Shown one piece after another: positions 22,600-35,814 of a stretch of 64,000 nt of DNA. The translations under genes and the position numbers were made by a program. The notes under the pieces are model-generated. The model had not been told where the DNA came from and did not search any database. It saw nothing but the letters and a program-made list of their open reading frames with translations. Origin of the DNA: Argopecten irradians. Taxonomy: Eukaryota > Mollusca > Bivalvia > Pectinida > Pectinidae. Where the stretch lies: contig NC_091139.1 of the NCBI RefSeq assembly GCF_041381155.1, positions 8,370,383 to 8,434,382 of the forward strand, read 5' to 3'. Position 1 is the first letter of the stretch; the number at the start of each line of letters is the position of its first letter.

Positions 22600-25500
22600 C
22601 ATGTGAGCATTGCTGAACATTTGTCCGCTCTGGTCAAAGAGGAGAACATCCCAGCGGTCATTTCCTTATGTAGTTACATCAGATAATTGTGCAGTATAGA
22701 TAATTTTACTAGGCATTTAAAACTCGTTAGCGTATCGGTCATCTGCCAATGTGTTTGGTTGTGAAACAGTTTCACTCAAAGTCTTTTATGTAAAGTCTAT
22801 TGAACAAAGCTCATGGATAGGATTGGAAATTTGTCTAGCATTTGTGCATTTGCAAAGTGAAAACCAAATGATATTATGATGATCACTCCGCTACGATGGA
22901 TGTACAGCCTATGGTTTGTTTCTTCAGCAGAGTTGTATATCATGTAGAGTATTATACTGTTTGCTGCACTGTAGTTATGCAGTTAGATCGGAATGGTGGT
23001 TTGTCCACTTGTGGTTTCACCAGTTTGAGGTTCCACAAGCCGTATGCCCATCAGAATGATCCTGCAGCTTCCTCATGGATCCTTCCTTCCAGTGATGATT
23101 GTCTTCGACGGATCTAGCGTGACATGGGCCAGTGGGATATTCTGATTATTTGCATCATCGATTGTTTCGTGAGGTCTTGTTTAGAAAACCACGTTGACGA
23201 AAAAAATTCCTACGATCAAGAGATAAAATCATCCGAAGGTTTCTGATGTTAATATTATCTATAGTAATAACCCGCTATAGTTCCTTGCAAACTGTTGGGA
23301 AACAGTGTTTCCCGAGAGTTCATTGGCATTTTGCAATTGCCCTTCCGTAATAAAGATATCAGATTTCAAGTCTTCAGCAGAAATGGAAGACGCCCGAAGC
23401 TGTACCATGGTGTTCCCCATCCTTTACAGTGTCCTGCGGTAATCCGTAGTTGGTTCGTTGGCTTAATTTATGCACAGTGCAAATATGGACATAACAATTT
23501 TCAACAAGTTGGCGGTATTTTAAGCTTGAAAGACATCGAGTGTTACTTCACACACGAAACACTGAGGTATCCTTAATTTTAGAACGATATTCGATTATTT
23601 TTCGCTCATATTTCAAAGAGAAACGATGGTTTTTCTTCTAAAATGGTAGATATAATTTTATGAGTTTTCTTCATTAATTTTGTGGAATATGTGCTTGTAA
23701 TATGAAGCCACAATTATGGGCATTCTGCATGCTTTTCCATTAGTAAAACCACATTACTTTTGTATAACAAAACCGGCCATTCAATTCAATATGGTTGGTT
23801 ATTTCGGCTTTTATCGTTCGATGACGATTTTTGCCAGAGCCAAACTGAAACATTTTTACGTGCATGTAAAAGACAACCTATTTTTTAATTGGATGGTAGT
23901 CATCCGTCTTCTATTTATTTCTTCATTATGATTGGTAGCGGGTTTCAAATCTTGGTAATGGTTGGACCATAGATTATATTCCGTTTAATTTAAAGATTGC
24001 CAACTTGATAATTTGTCTTTTGTTTTATCCAATATGCTTTTCTGTTCAGTTTTGATAGTTCGAGTTGTGACTGGTGATAGGTCTGATTGTAAAATATATC
24101 CGCCTTTGATTATTACTTTTTCTTTGCTGTTTGACTTTCTTTTTAATCTTTTCAGGTTCTTGTCTTTGAGGTCAACCCTAACAGACGTATCTAGCATAAC
24201 TTGAATGGCCAGAAGTAGCCGTTGTCATCTAGTACGCGTTTCTATATTATTGTTGGTTCTACTGGACACTTTCCCTTTCCACGCACTTGTCTTGGATGGT
24301 TCTACATAGGTGATTTCATACTTTCTTTCAACCTAACCCTGCTCGTTGGTAAAGATGCGTTACACACAATAATTAGGTTGTTGCTCCTCATTAAGTCCAG
24401 TGAAAATACACAATATTGTGTTGTTTAAGAACTCGATTTTCGGGTTCTCAAAATAAAACGCACTGGGATGAAATTCAGAAATTAAGATTGAAGAGTTGAA
24501 TTGAAAACAGTCTCTGTATGGACATAACAGTCTGACTTTTGTTTTCAATTCATGCTCCAACAAACTTTCGCACAGAGATTTATGATTGATTAATTGTATG
24601 GCACACAGTACTCGAGATATAGAGAATTGTCTTTGTTAGAATAAGGAAAACAATCTCCTTTGTTTTCCGGTGTGACTTTTAGGATTTGTTGACTTTTTCT
24701 TGCCCAGGCAGTTCTGCTATTTTTCTTCGCGTGATTTTTTCTAAATTTGAATAAAAGGAGCCTAATAGAGAAGGAAGTGGGACAGCATTTTTGGTGTTGA
24801 CATTACATTAAAATCATTTTCAAAGGAGCATCCATTTTCCTTCTTCGGGGGTTCCCAGAACTTCCAGTGTTGTCGACAAAGTGATTCTGCGAAACTAAAC
24901 CTCCAGAAACCATCGGATAGTCTTCTAACTGCCATGTTGAGGGGTTGTTTGATAGGGCATTGTGTTACTTGTCTGTGAAGCAAGAGTGACCGTAAGTCAT
25001 GTTTTGATACCATCACCGATTTCAACATTCGTTATTTTGGTTTTCTGTTTTCCCTTGTCCTCTTGTCAGTTTGAGGTTGCCTATTGGTCGATCATGTGGC
25101 GAATTGCGAATGATGAAGCATTTTTTTCAAACTTAGTCAGCAATATTCTATAACATTGGACGACCTTCCCCTTTCTGCTTATGCATACACTCGCAGCATG
25201 CTCGTGGAAGACATAAAGCCTAACACCCCATACGCCCTCTGTTACCGAACATCTACCCGTAACATGTTGGTAGTTAACAATGAGATCGTAGACTAACAAG
25301 GAATAGACAAAAGGCCACGCCTCCTGATATCGTCCATGCAGAAAGCATTGTGGTACATGGTAGTCAGTCATGATTGTTTGGAGAATTAGCGCATTTTGTG
25401 GATCGTGTTGCGTTACAGCTTGTATTACGTTCATTTAAAAATACACCCACAGCTGAGTCGCATACAAAAAGCTTGTCGGTTCCGCTTCAGCGGTCGGGTA

Positions 25501-27080
25501 TAAACGTCAATACTACAGGTACGCGTCCATTTTGAAAGCTTTCCCACGGCGGTGACTAGGAACAGTCAACGTATATATCGGTACCCCTGTCAGAGCAGTC
25601 GATGGAAATGAAGCTTTAATCACTCGGACACGGACGGGCAAGGGATGATGGACACCCTATAACAGTGCGATGGGGGTAAACCGATGGAAGACGATTGTAA
25701 CAGAGGTACAGTTATATATTCAAAAGGGGCTACGGGAATACAAAGCATTTAAATACAAAGCATAGCAATATATAGTGCATGTATATAATGGTGTTCTAAA
25801 CGGGCAGTATGTTGCATTCGGATCTGGTATTCCCACATGTTTTTTAATTCAAATTATACAGACACCTCTGTATGTGGTACTGGGTCCGTATTGTAGGTCT
25901 AAAGGTGACTGACTGTCTGTATAATTAGGATACAAAACCCTTTAGTACTTCTGGAATTTATGTTTATTTGTAATTATCATGTAAAGATAAACTTATAATT
26001 ATACATATGTGCGGGTGTGTACAATGACATTATATCATGTGTATAAGAAAGCCATGTAATTAAAAGGTGGTTACATATGTAAATCGTATAAAAGGAACGA
26101 AGGCAAAGTGTGATTTTACAGATATACCTTCATGCAATATAACAATGGCAGATATCGGGTGAAAGAGAGACATTTCTAAAATTTTCAAGGTTTTCCCCAA
26201 CAACAAAACTTCTGACGCTCTTTAGCATAAATCAAATCAAAATTATACATGTGTATGTAGCGACTCAAACAAGACATAGTTATGTCTAGTAATAATACCA
26301 CTGCACACCATTCTCTCATATCCTATTACAAACTCCCCGAATCCACCCAGCATAAGCGTCGCCATTAATTATTCAGCGTTTTCGTCTTGGCGAATCACAT
26401 TGTATTCTATCTAAACTAACTTCACAATTTCACCTGCATCTGCATGGTTGAGTGTGCATTAGTAATATTTTTATTCATGTGATTGGGTGTAAATGATGTA
26501 TAATGATGGCGTTCCCGTTCACCACAAAACATCAGAACACCGTATGAAGGCACTGGTGTGTTTCAGTCATGTTATACATGTACGTTACAAGGGTGAATAT
26601 GGGTCAAAAGTTTCAAAATTAAAGTGTCATAAAATAACAAATCTGTGGTGTTGTCTTTGTTGTTGTAACCTATAGTAAATCTCAACGCACCTATTCTTCG
26701 CTTTCAATGAAAATGTTAAAATTCAATTGCTTGCTGATTTGTTGGGGCGGTTAGTTGGACGTTATCATTGAACCTACTTCCACGACTGCATTATCGTAAA
26801 TTGTCGCATTTTATTTGACCTTCTCGTTCTTTATGTCTCTCTCGACAGTGGCTCACTCATTGTCCGCCGCTGTGAAGAATCTTCAGTTTGTTGGTAGTGC
26901 AATGACTGAATCTCACAGTCGTCAAGTTTCAGTGTGACTACGGGTGGGTGTTCTCTGTAGATATTGTTATGTTTTGCGTCAGTAAGGTAGCACTATAAAG
27001 AAGAATTCTGCCACAGACTCCCAAAATACACAGTTGCCATACTCATGCACTACAGGACCGCGTTTCGTTTCTTCCTTTAA
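22600..27080. other. intergenic stretch, unidentified
   Basis: No gene recognised. From about 22860 to 25440 the base composition is more mixed than the surrounding AT-rich DNA, and the minus strand holds short open pieces, the longest at 25081-25434 (117 codons) and 24762-25028. I could not match them to any family. They could be a much-decayed mobile element or chance frames. From 25440 on nothing coding is visible. Confidence 0.35.
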
Positions 27081-27088
27081 GATCAAAG

Positions 27089-27171
27089 GTAATTCAGGAT
27101 GGTTTTGTTTTTGTTTATGTCATGTAGTCATTCCAATTAACTCTCAATTGTCTCATTTTCTTACGTTGTAG
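27089..27171 (+). other. possible 5' UTR intron of the claudin-like gene
   Basis: A donor-like CAAAG|GTAATT at 27088/27089 and an acceptor TTACGTTGTAG ending at 27171, directly before the start ATG, would make an 83-base intron. A noncoding first exon would then end at 27088. The acceptor is good and the donor moderate; without transcript data this remains a suggestion. Confidence 0.4.
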
Positions 27172-29298
27172 ATGAATCCCAGGATGATCCAGCTTTACCA
27201 GAACCCCGGCCGCTGGTCTGTCCTTGCTCTTTGTATACACGCGCTTAATTTGCTGTTCCACGTGATCGCGTACTGTTCCGACCAATGGGCGACGTGCACA
27301 TACCAGAACAGTCACACGTGGTTTGGACTGTGGCGAGGTTGCTGGATTGATGACATCACTAAAGAGACCAAGTGTTCCACAAGCATTTTCAAACAATCTT
27401 CGTTTAACGCAGGTAAATGTAAGTTTTATTGAAGATATGCATGGTATGCTCTTTTCCCACAGGATAGTCAAGGTAAATGTTGTAGTACATTGCATTTTAA
27501 CGCTGGATATCTTACAGAAAATTGCCAACAATGTCAGACATATTAACTGTGAATAGAAGGAACTGCAGATTGGTCCTGTGAAACTGGCGCCGTGATACTG
27601 TGAAACACAAATGAATCTGATAACGGTTACATGTCGGCATTGATGAAACTGTGATATTATTGACTTAATGGCAGATGTAGGATGTGTCAACATATTAGAA
27701 GATGAACGTTTTACCGCGTAATAAAATAGGAAAATTTGCCCCTTTTCATACATAATTCACATAGGCCTATCGAATTCGTTTTAACGAATTTCATTCTAGA
27801 AATTACAAAGTTCTGAAGAGGTTGTATAGACACCAGGTCACATGTCGGTCCATCTTGCTTCATTACAATGCGTTCCTTTCAGATACAGGCTGGCATGGCG
27901 GGGCACAAGTTTTGATGACCATTTCACTCCTCTTAATGCTGTTCACGGAAGTTGTTCTCATTGGTTACGCATGCGTATTGAAGTTGGAGCCCCACAAGCC
28001 GAGGATGACGGGAGCTCTTGTCGGGATGTTGATTCCAGAAGGTTTTTTTGTTTTACTAAAATGTTGTATATGAGCATTCCGAACTGAACAACTTAGAGAA
28101 GGGATTAATAAATTTATCAGCCATGTAGCCTTCAGTAATTATGTAACAATGAAAATGTGCATGTCCATAACTTAGAGCTGATTTGTACTTTGAGGGTTTG
28201 GTAGAGATATTAGATTTGATATGTCGCAGTCCAAAGAGAAGGATTGAAACACTAAAAGGACCCAACCACACAATTTATGTTGTGTGGAATTTGCGTATGC
28301 GTTAAGATGTAAGCCTATGTTGTGCATTACGAGAAACGTTAATAGTCGGCATCCGTTCTCATTGATAAAAAATTGATTTGATATGTATTTAATACTTGTC
28401 CACATAATACCCTCACTACCCGATCCCGATTGACTCCCTAAATGACTGACATGTAGATGCAAGTCACAGACATATAACTTTAGGATTGCTTGTTAAGGTA
28501 GTTCTCGCACATTTACTCATATTTTTGATCGTTTCGTCAACTATATAATAATCGTTTCGTCAACTATATAATAATGGCTTATTAAAATTCCATCAACACG
28601 TTTCGATTTCAGTTTAAATTTCCTTTATAATTTGTTTCTAATTTAATTCAGTTTGTGTGACTGCCATAGTGATGTTGATGGTAGGGACAGAAGTATCTAA
28701 TTTGGAGGAAGGACATTTATCCTGGGGTTACGGAATCAAATTCGTCACCATTTTCCTAGGGATAGCCACTCTCGTTCTAGTCTACATGGACAAAGGTAAA
28801 CTTTTCTTTGGGAGCAAAAGTGACCTTGTGAATCACAGTGAAAAGACGAGTGAGAAGAACGACTTTGACAATCCTGGATACTATGACAACATGAAGGGGT
28901 TTTCTGAACCAGAACTGACGTTACCGTATATTGGACTAGGAAACTTAGAACGAGGCTCGTCTCGCAGCCAATCATGTTCCGATATCCTCACTTTATCAAC
29001 CGAAGTCAGTTTCTCTCAAACCTCACAGAGTTTGTCATCCAGGGGAAGATTAGGCGTCTCAGCTGACGATATAGCTAAAACTTCACAGGTGACGAATTTC
29101 CAGGAATTCAAACGAACGCTTCAAAATGGAACTGGCAGCAAGAAGAACAGAGATAATTCTAAAGACAGTATAACATCAAAAACCAAATCCGTAAATATGA
29201 ATCCGGATCCTATTGATGTACATGTAATTACAGTTCCCGGGAATGGTCCAAGGAATAAACGTTTATCTTCAAGTAGTTCAATCGAAAGTGATGTATAA
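27172..29298 (+). CDS. claudin/PMP22-like four-pass membrane protein, 3 exons
   Basis: Exons 27172-27412, 27883-28041 and 28652-29298 (TAA) join in phase 1 both times and give 348 residues. Segment 1 is at about 15-35. The first loop carries the claudin-family signature W39, G52-L53-W54, C57 and C68, the two cysteines expected to form a disulfide. Segment 2 is at about 88-112 (LMTISLLLMLFTEVVLIGYA), segment 3 spans the exon 2/3 junction (GALVGMLIPEVCVTAIVMLM), and segment 4 is FVTIFLGIATLVLVYM. The tail of roughly 170 residues is polar and serine-rich and ends SSSSIESDV, where S-D-V fits a class I PDZ ligand. Such proteins act in septate/tight junctions or as channel partners; which applies here is unknown. 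The exon 2 donor (GAAG|GTTTTT) is weak beyond GT, but the phase and the third membrane segment support it. Confidence 0.82.
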
Positions 29299-29691
29299 TT
29301 TTAGAGTTAATTTTATGTTGTATTATTTTACCTGAATCACGAACCAGTCGACGTTATATCTTTTGAATGCGTCTGGTGTGAAAGCAGCGTTCGATTTTCT
29401 TTCGATATATCTTTATTTTCATAAGAACATTTTTTCCACAGCGCATTATTCGGAGAAGCGTATCCATTGATATTGTCCCTCAGTGACAAAATATATGTAC
29501 TGATTACTGCGTAGTTGGTCATTGTTATATGATGTTTGGCGATCAATGGAACAATACTCAATTAATCCGGAAGAAGATAAAGCAGCGACAGACGTTTTTA
29601 CAATTATTTGATAAAACCATCTTATACATATTCATAAGTATCCAAATAGGCGATTTGTATATTGTCAAGCGTTTTTAATATTGCGCTTCTG

Positions 29692-29882
29692 GCTCCAATT
29701 TCTCGAAACAAACTTAAGTCAACGAAACGTACTTAAGTCATAAATTTTCATATAAGTTACGCGTGCCCAGAAACAATCACGTGGCGGCACGTAAAACCCT
29801 TCAATTCATTCATATAAGTTACATAAGGAGAAATACTTAGGTTTTGACTTAAGTCTGTACTTTTGTTTCGAGAAATCGGGGC
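29692..29882. mobile_element. MITE with GCTCC...TTTCTCGAAAC termini
   Basis: The left end reads GCTCCAATTTCTCGAAACAA and the right end, reverse-complemented, GCCCCGATTTCTCGAAACAA, giving about 22-bp inverted termini. Inner sub-repeats include CATATAAGTTAC (twice) and ACTTAAGTC in both orientations. CTG stands on each side (29689-29691 and 29883-29885), a possible 3-bp target duplication. No coding capacity; superfamily not assigned. Confidence 0.65.
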
Positions 29883-30801
29883 CTGGACTCGAGTGTTATC
29901 GTCATGTTTTCAACTTTGTGATACGTGTATATTGCTATATAAACTTACAAGGTTTTAATATGATAGGGAGGAGGTTACAATAGGCCACTTTTGCAATGGT
30001 CACTTATAGAGGTATGCAGTAGGTATTACTTGTCATTCATACTGCAGGGTAGGATCTGTATCTGTTGTATTTATAGGAAATTTTACACATGGGAAGGTTA
30101 CAATATTACAGCACACGTAACGTCGTACAGTGATCGTGAACATTTGGTTCAAGTACCTTTCGTAATTCCAGAATAATAAGGGATTTTACAATAAGTGTAG
30201 ATCTATATTAGACGAAATCATTTTCTCGTGACTGCCTCTGGTTTGAATATCGTTCTACCATTGTCACAATATCTGTTCTAATCGTTTCCGGGGAACTGTA
30301 AAACTCTGAACACGTACTTTTATGTGGTGTTATTTGGTAAATGATTGACGATTGACAACGATAATTTTACTAAAGTTTACAAAATATTTTTTGGTCTAGT
30401 TGATGATATTACGATTAATTTTAAGCTTAAGTTGTAGATAAAACTGGCCGATATCGAAGAATATCATTTATAGGAAAATTCAAATATTAGACATGATTTT
30501 GTAATAGATTAATGTAATAAGATAAAAAAAAAATCAAAAATTAGAAGTAAAATCGGAATTTGTTACGGATGTTGCATCATTGCCATTGTGTAATCTTTAA
30601 AATGTTCACGACAATACCCCTTTCCTTTCTTCCAAGAGTTCTTGAACCTTCCTGACAAAAGTACGATATAGATGTAACTCTTATTTCAACATTCAGTTTA
30701 ATGACAATGCGCTACCGCCACAGTAGTGATTGGATTTATTCTTTTGGCCCTTAATCAGAAATCTCAAATAATATAAGACTCTTTCATAGGTAGATATGAC
30801 C

Positions 30802-30866
30802 GATAGGAATATTCTTCCCGAGGATCTTACAACATTTTGTGATCCCGAGGGAAGAATATCCCTATC
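30802..30866. repeat. 25-bp-arm hairpin (CCCGAGG)
   Basis: GATAGGAATATTCTTCCCGA with GGATC pairs with GATCCCGAGGGAAGAATATC with CCTATC across a 14-base loop. It resembles the hairpins at 20631-20788 and 42950-43051 in having a GC-rich tip in AT-rich surroundings. Confidence 0.75.
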
Positions 30867-33299
30867 CTTAATATCCAGGTATGCAAAAGTTATTTTCCCT
30901 CATATCTCGACGTTTTATTACAATTTTACTACCATGATTTTCCGCCATTTTGAAATAAATTAGAAAAATCCGCAACTGCAAGTCAATTCTCCATATAAGA
31001 AAATTGTGTGATATTTTTAACGCAAATCCTGTTGTTTGTATCTTTTAAAGTAAACCCAGCCTAGTTTCTGGAAAAAAATTGTACCAATGAAATAGTTAAT
31101 TTTGTTGACGCTTTAACGTCACGAGGCTTTATTGCATGGGTATAGCCCCAGACGACATGAGTGTATTGCCCGAGACCAGCCAGTATTACATATACACCAG
31201 TAGGTATGAGAGATATTGTGTTATTCTATTGTTAACCCGCCCAAGTGAGAGAAACATTTTGTTTATTTTTTCATCTTACCTGGAAATTATTTTATAACTT
31301 TGAAATACCAGAGGGATTATTTTATAACTTTGAAATACCAGAGAGATTATTTGAATAAATTGAAATAATGCTTACCATCAAAATTTCTTTCCTTGTTTTC
31401 AATGAGCAATAATAGAAATTCTAAGGTGTTGCCTACACCAGGATCAAATTTTACAATAAAAATTTCACATTGATAATTTAGAGGTGTCGATTGGAACCAC
31501 TATGCATGTGTCATGTCGTGTAAATAAAGGAAATGAAAGTATCCAACAAAATAAACCACAACTCAGATGATATTTCACACTTGAATTGTTTGAATTTATT
31601 GACTTAAAAATATGCACTGTCATAAACAGCCGAATGCCCGTTTCAAAAGATACCACATGGTATATTTGTTTACCACTTATAAAATATTTTTAAGCAAAAA
31701 TACATTAAGAGACACACGAAATATATTTTCTATATTAGGTCTATTTTTTTGAAAATGCATTAGAATAAAGAGTTCATGTCGAAAAACAATATCAACAGAC
31801 TAGAATGGTGATTATTCATTAATTTTTCTTTCTAAAAGGAATCAATAAAATGAAGATTTCATCGAGAAAATGTTAAATGATAAAGCTGAGGTAAAATGAT
31901 AAAGTTTGAATTAAAAAAACAATTTACATTCAGCAAATTTAAAAACAGTCTTTGCTATGTTACATGTTTTGAATCAAATTGCACCAAGTGAATTTGTCAC
32001 AGCATTGAAGCAAACACTACTTCATAAACTAGCATTTACACAAGATCATTCCTGATACCTTCTCGCTAAATCTGATTATTTACATTGCATACAAATGTTC
32101 GTTCATAAACTGCTACATTTAACAACATGATTCTGTGTCTGTAACGATTTGATATTGGCAAAATAATCCATGCACAAAATTTGAATATAAAATTAAAAAC
32201 CGATAATTCGTTCGCAGAAACTGATCTTGCACTGTTCCAAACAGTCAATTTTCTCTGAGACACATGAATTAATGAATAACTTTGATATCACTACCTTCCT
32301 CATATTACACAATACCAACTATATGCTCACCACTTCGTTCATAATAATCAGCATCCTGAACTCATCGTGGTAATATCTATTCCCCGAGGAGTTCCGAATG
32401 AACCACCAGAACACGAGCAGGCAAGAGTATTGGGCATAGCTAACTGAGCATTAATGTCTATCAAAATCTGCCGATATTACAACATAATCTCATCATGAAA
32501 ACGACGCATGGTTAAAATGACATATTTAGGCACCATTAGCATTAGTGCACATTGCAAACATGTCAAAAAATTAAAACAGTAAAAAAATACTGCAATACAA
32601 GCGTTTCACAGATCTAACAATGAATGACCAACCACCGACATGACGTCATCAAGTTACATCACTTCCCAATCTGATTGAAATACATGACGTCATTTTGCAT
32701 CACACTAAATTTAGACAGAGGCCAATAAGATTTCATGTTCAATTTATCAAATGTTAGCCAATCAAATTATAGCTTAGCCTTACCAAATCGAAAGTAAAGC
32801 TGTTTTACAATGATGACTCGGTATTTATCAGTTATTGCCTCTAACATGTGTAAAAATCGGCTTCTGATTGGCTAAATGAAACATTTTATGGTTAAAACTG
32901 AGGTCATCTAAATGTGACTGTATTTGAATCAGGTTGGTCATATGGAGAACTGTCATGGACGTCACCCTGTAGCGTTGATATAAACGGTAGTAGACGGAGT
33001 CAGTAACAATACCAACTCTTTCAAGGGTAATAAATCCAAGAATTGACGAATGAACGAAACACAAATCCGGAATGAAGCATATATGATACACTTTTAAAAA
33101 AATAATGTTCACAACATTAAATGAAAATATAATGAAATAAATAGAAGTTTAACTACGACGACAATACATATGAAGATAAACGATGATACATTCAACCACA
33201 ATTTGACATCATCATTTTTCTGATATTGTCACTATCATGGCATCTTTTTGTAGCTAGCAGTATTTTGACTGGATGCGTCACACATATCAGTATATAAGC

Positions 33300-34742
33300 T
33301 TAGAAAAGGTATGGTATAATTTTATGTGGTACTTTCCTGCAGTACTCCGCCCAGAACTTTCCGTATTTCATTCCACACTTTGTATCGTCTCGGAAACTTC
33401 GGTGAGTGAGGAGAATGATAAGATAGAGCACGTAACTATACGGCATTATGTTCTCGGTCAGAGCTGGCAAACTCCAGCAAAACGCCAAAAGTATTTCCGG
33501 TATATAGTGGAAATGTCGTGACATGCCCCACCAACCGGAAGCTAGCAAGATGCTCTCCCTTTCTTGTCCGCTCTCCAGCATGTATTTGGCTCTAAGAATG
33601 CTAGGTTTCTTACCCCAGATGAGACAGTCTCCATTAGTTTGGCGGACTCTCTGTTTTTGCCAGTCAGCAATGTAGTTTATATAAATTGATGTGAGGCCAC
33701 ATAAGCAGATAAGGAGTGACGTCATGGGGCCCAAATGGACAGGTTTGGTGACGAGGTACAGGCTTACAGAAGCGTAAAAAGATGGGATGAAAACGAGGCA
33801 TCCCCAGCAAATGTAGTACCCGGCTCTGTCCAGCATGATATCAATGGTGCGCATGTACCCTGCTTCCCACCAAAAGAACTTTGTGATGTAAGCCAGCTGG
33901 AGGAAGGCCGATACGAACATACTGTCTACGAATCCGTAAAGTTCATAACTTTTTAAGGCGAAGATGGCAACAAGAATTGCCCATACGGTCATTCCAAATC
34001 TGCAGTTTGTGAAAACTTTGACGTCGAAATTAAAGATACGAGGATAAAGTTCCGTACCCCAGTAATAATCGAATAGAGGATTGCCAGAGGTTCCGGAATC
34101 TGTTGAAGATGGAGCGTAAATTCCCTTCAAGTACAAAAACGCACAGAACAAGAAACTGAATACATTCAGGATCAAGAGAATTTCGTCGAAACGGTCATAC
34201 ACGACCGACGGACTCATACCGTACTGCTTCAAAACAACGGTTAATCCTGCCAATGTAGTCATGGTAACCACGTAATGCTTAAAACCGTTGTCTATGTAGA
34301 TAGGGACGTTCCCTTTAGGAGTAACAGGGCCTTCCACTTTTTCGCCGGGAAGGAATGCCATCAGGAAAAGAGCCCAAACGGCGTAACCGATGAGGATGTA
34401 GAAACACAACCCATCTTGTGGCCAATGGAGGGTCCTCTGCCAGACTTCGTACATTCCGGGAAAGAATGATTTCTCAGCAAACATCATACCAAGCTTAGCG
34501 TAGCTCCCGCTACACTGACGGTGTGTGTACCAAAATAGGATACCGACATGTGGAGTAACTAGCATCAGGAACAATGGTACACAGGACCTGTCGAAGAACT
34601 GTCGGTACCATGATATGCTCTTACTCTCAGACTTCTCCTGGTGCTTGTGGAATCCGTTGGAGTAGGTCGTCCCGTTTTTATCCTCCATCGGACTTTTTCG
34701 TGACAGCTTCTTCCCAGAGCGCAACATACGTTCTTGTTCCAT
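33300..34742 (-). CDS. DHCR7: DHCR7-like sterol reductase (7-dehydrocholesterol reductase family)
   Basis: A multi-pass ER enzyme of the ERG4/ERG24 family. DHCR7 reduces the C7-C8 double bond of 7-dehydrocholesterol with NADPH in the last steps of cholesterol synthesis. A single 1443-base open frame encodes 480 residues (human 475). A CATTACAG acceptor lies one base before ATG 34742, so I start at MEQERM and treat the nine in-frame codons upstream as intron. Visible landmarks: GPVTPKGNVPIYIDNGFKHY; LFDYYWGTELYPRI (family signature 1, with Y where most members have N before PR); a KTIDI-like MRTIDIMLDRAGYYICWG; CLIWGKKPSILRAKY; SGWWGMSRHFHYI; and THRSFRDDTKCGMKYG (signature 2, complete); it ends VPHKIIPYLF. 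It is closer to DHCR7 than to TM7SF2/LBR by length and by the LIWG-K-P block, though the CWGCLVF stretch is divergent. Convergent with the claudin-like gene. Confidence 0.9.
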   Translation of the reverse strand: MEQERMLRSGKKLSRKSPMEDKNGTTYSNGFHKHQEKSESKSISWYRQFFDRSCVPLFLMLVTPHVGILFWYTHRQCSGSYAKLGMMFAEKSFFPGMYEVWQRTLHWPQDGLCFYILIGYAVWALFLMAFLPGEKVEGPVTPKGNVPIYIDNGFKHYVVTMTTLAGLTVVLKQYGMSPSVVYDRFDEILLILNVFSFLFCAFLYLKGIYAPSSTDSGTSGNPLFDYYWGTELYPRIFNFDVKVFTNCRFGMTVWAILVAIFALKSYELYGFVDSMFVSAFLQLAYITKFFWWEAGYMRTIDIMLDRAGYYICWGCLVFIPSFYASVSLYLVTKPVHLGPMTSLLICLCGLTSIYINYIADWQKQRVRQTNGDCLIWGKKPSILRAKYMLESGQERESILLASGWWGMSRHFHYIPEILLAFCWSLPALTENIMPYSYVLYLIILLTHRSFRDDTKCGMKYGKFWAEYCRKVPHKIIPYLF

Positions 34743-35814
34743 CCTGTAATGATACAAAAGCAAATGCATTTACAAAATGTCGACATTATTACTCAGAGTT
34801 TTAAAGAATATTTCTGTAAACGTCATATCACCATTTCTAACCTGTGATTTCGTTATAACCAATTTCATCTGGATTTCGATGGTGGATACGGGAGCAGCAA
34901 AAGACTTCAGCTCATACTTATACTTATCAGTGATGTCGTGACATCAATTTAAAATTCTATAACTGAGATGGCATTCTACTTTATGATATATATTCAATCA
35001 AATCTTCTATGATGCCTGGTTCGCTGGATAAAGTACATATTTTTATTTAAATATCTTCGAAAATTTATCACTAGAACATGGTGAATTATGCCACGTCCAT
35101 TAATCAGTCTGGATTTATTTAGGACTGCACGGGGCGTTTCCGATAAGATATTTAAGAAAACAAGAAAAGAAAAGGCAACCAACCAAAACGGTACAAACAT
35201 GATATCACTATGTCAAATAAGTTGGAAGCTCATATAGTGCAAATAGTATTGCAATACGCTGTTTGCTCTAATACGATACCAAAATGTATCCTAACCGGTT
35301 TTAAACTTGGAGTTATCTCCCTTATAATGATACATATATAATACATCAAACACAGATATAATACACAGTCAAACACAGAAAGTGATAATAGTAATTGGAG
35401 TGATCATATATTCTGGTTACGGCAATTTAGAAATATTTTACAGTCGTTAACACCATTACCTTAGTGAGATTAAGGCCACATTGTTTGTAGCTCACATTTA
35501 AAACTCGCCATGACTAGTTCCTTATAACATTTAGCTGCCCATGAAGCTAAGCACTTATACTCATCAGTAACCTTTGAGATTGATTAGCACGGTATGAGGA
35601 AGATTGTGTAGATATTCCAAAACAACAATTCATTGGTATAAAAGACTATAATTGGAGATATTTTATCTATTTTGCCGCAGAGTCCCCTGGGGCACAACGG
35701 AGTGGTCACCCATTCGAAAGGTGACCGCGCTATAAGGCTTTGAAGATAGGTATCCCACCACTGCCACCAAATGTAACGTACAGAGGCCGCGGTACACAAT
35801 GGAGAAGTCAAATA

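Larger units (their letters stand above)
29299..33299. other. spacer between convergent genes
   Basis: About 4 kb separates the claudin-like stop from the sterol reductase stop. It holds an inverted-repeat element at 29692-29882, a hairpin at 30802-30866 and a 31-bp duplication at about 31290-31350 (TTTTATAACTTTGAAATACC twice). No exon was recognised; both 3' UTRs should fall here. Confidence 0.5.

Noticed and set aside
25081-25434. 117-codon minus-strand frame as a gene
   Set aside because: No family resemblance found, and no continuation in neighbouring sequence consistent with exons.
27115-27753. 212-codon minus-strand frame
   Set aside because: It overlaps exon 1 and intron 1 of the claudin-like gene on the other strand and shows no family features; it is an antisense shadow.
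33735-34804. Plus-strand frames opposite the sterol reductase
   Set aside because: They are shadows of the strongly supported minus-strand coding region.
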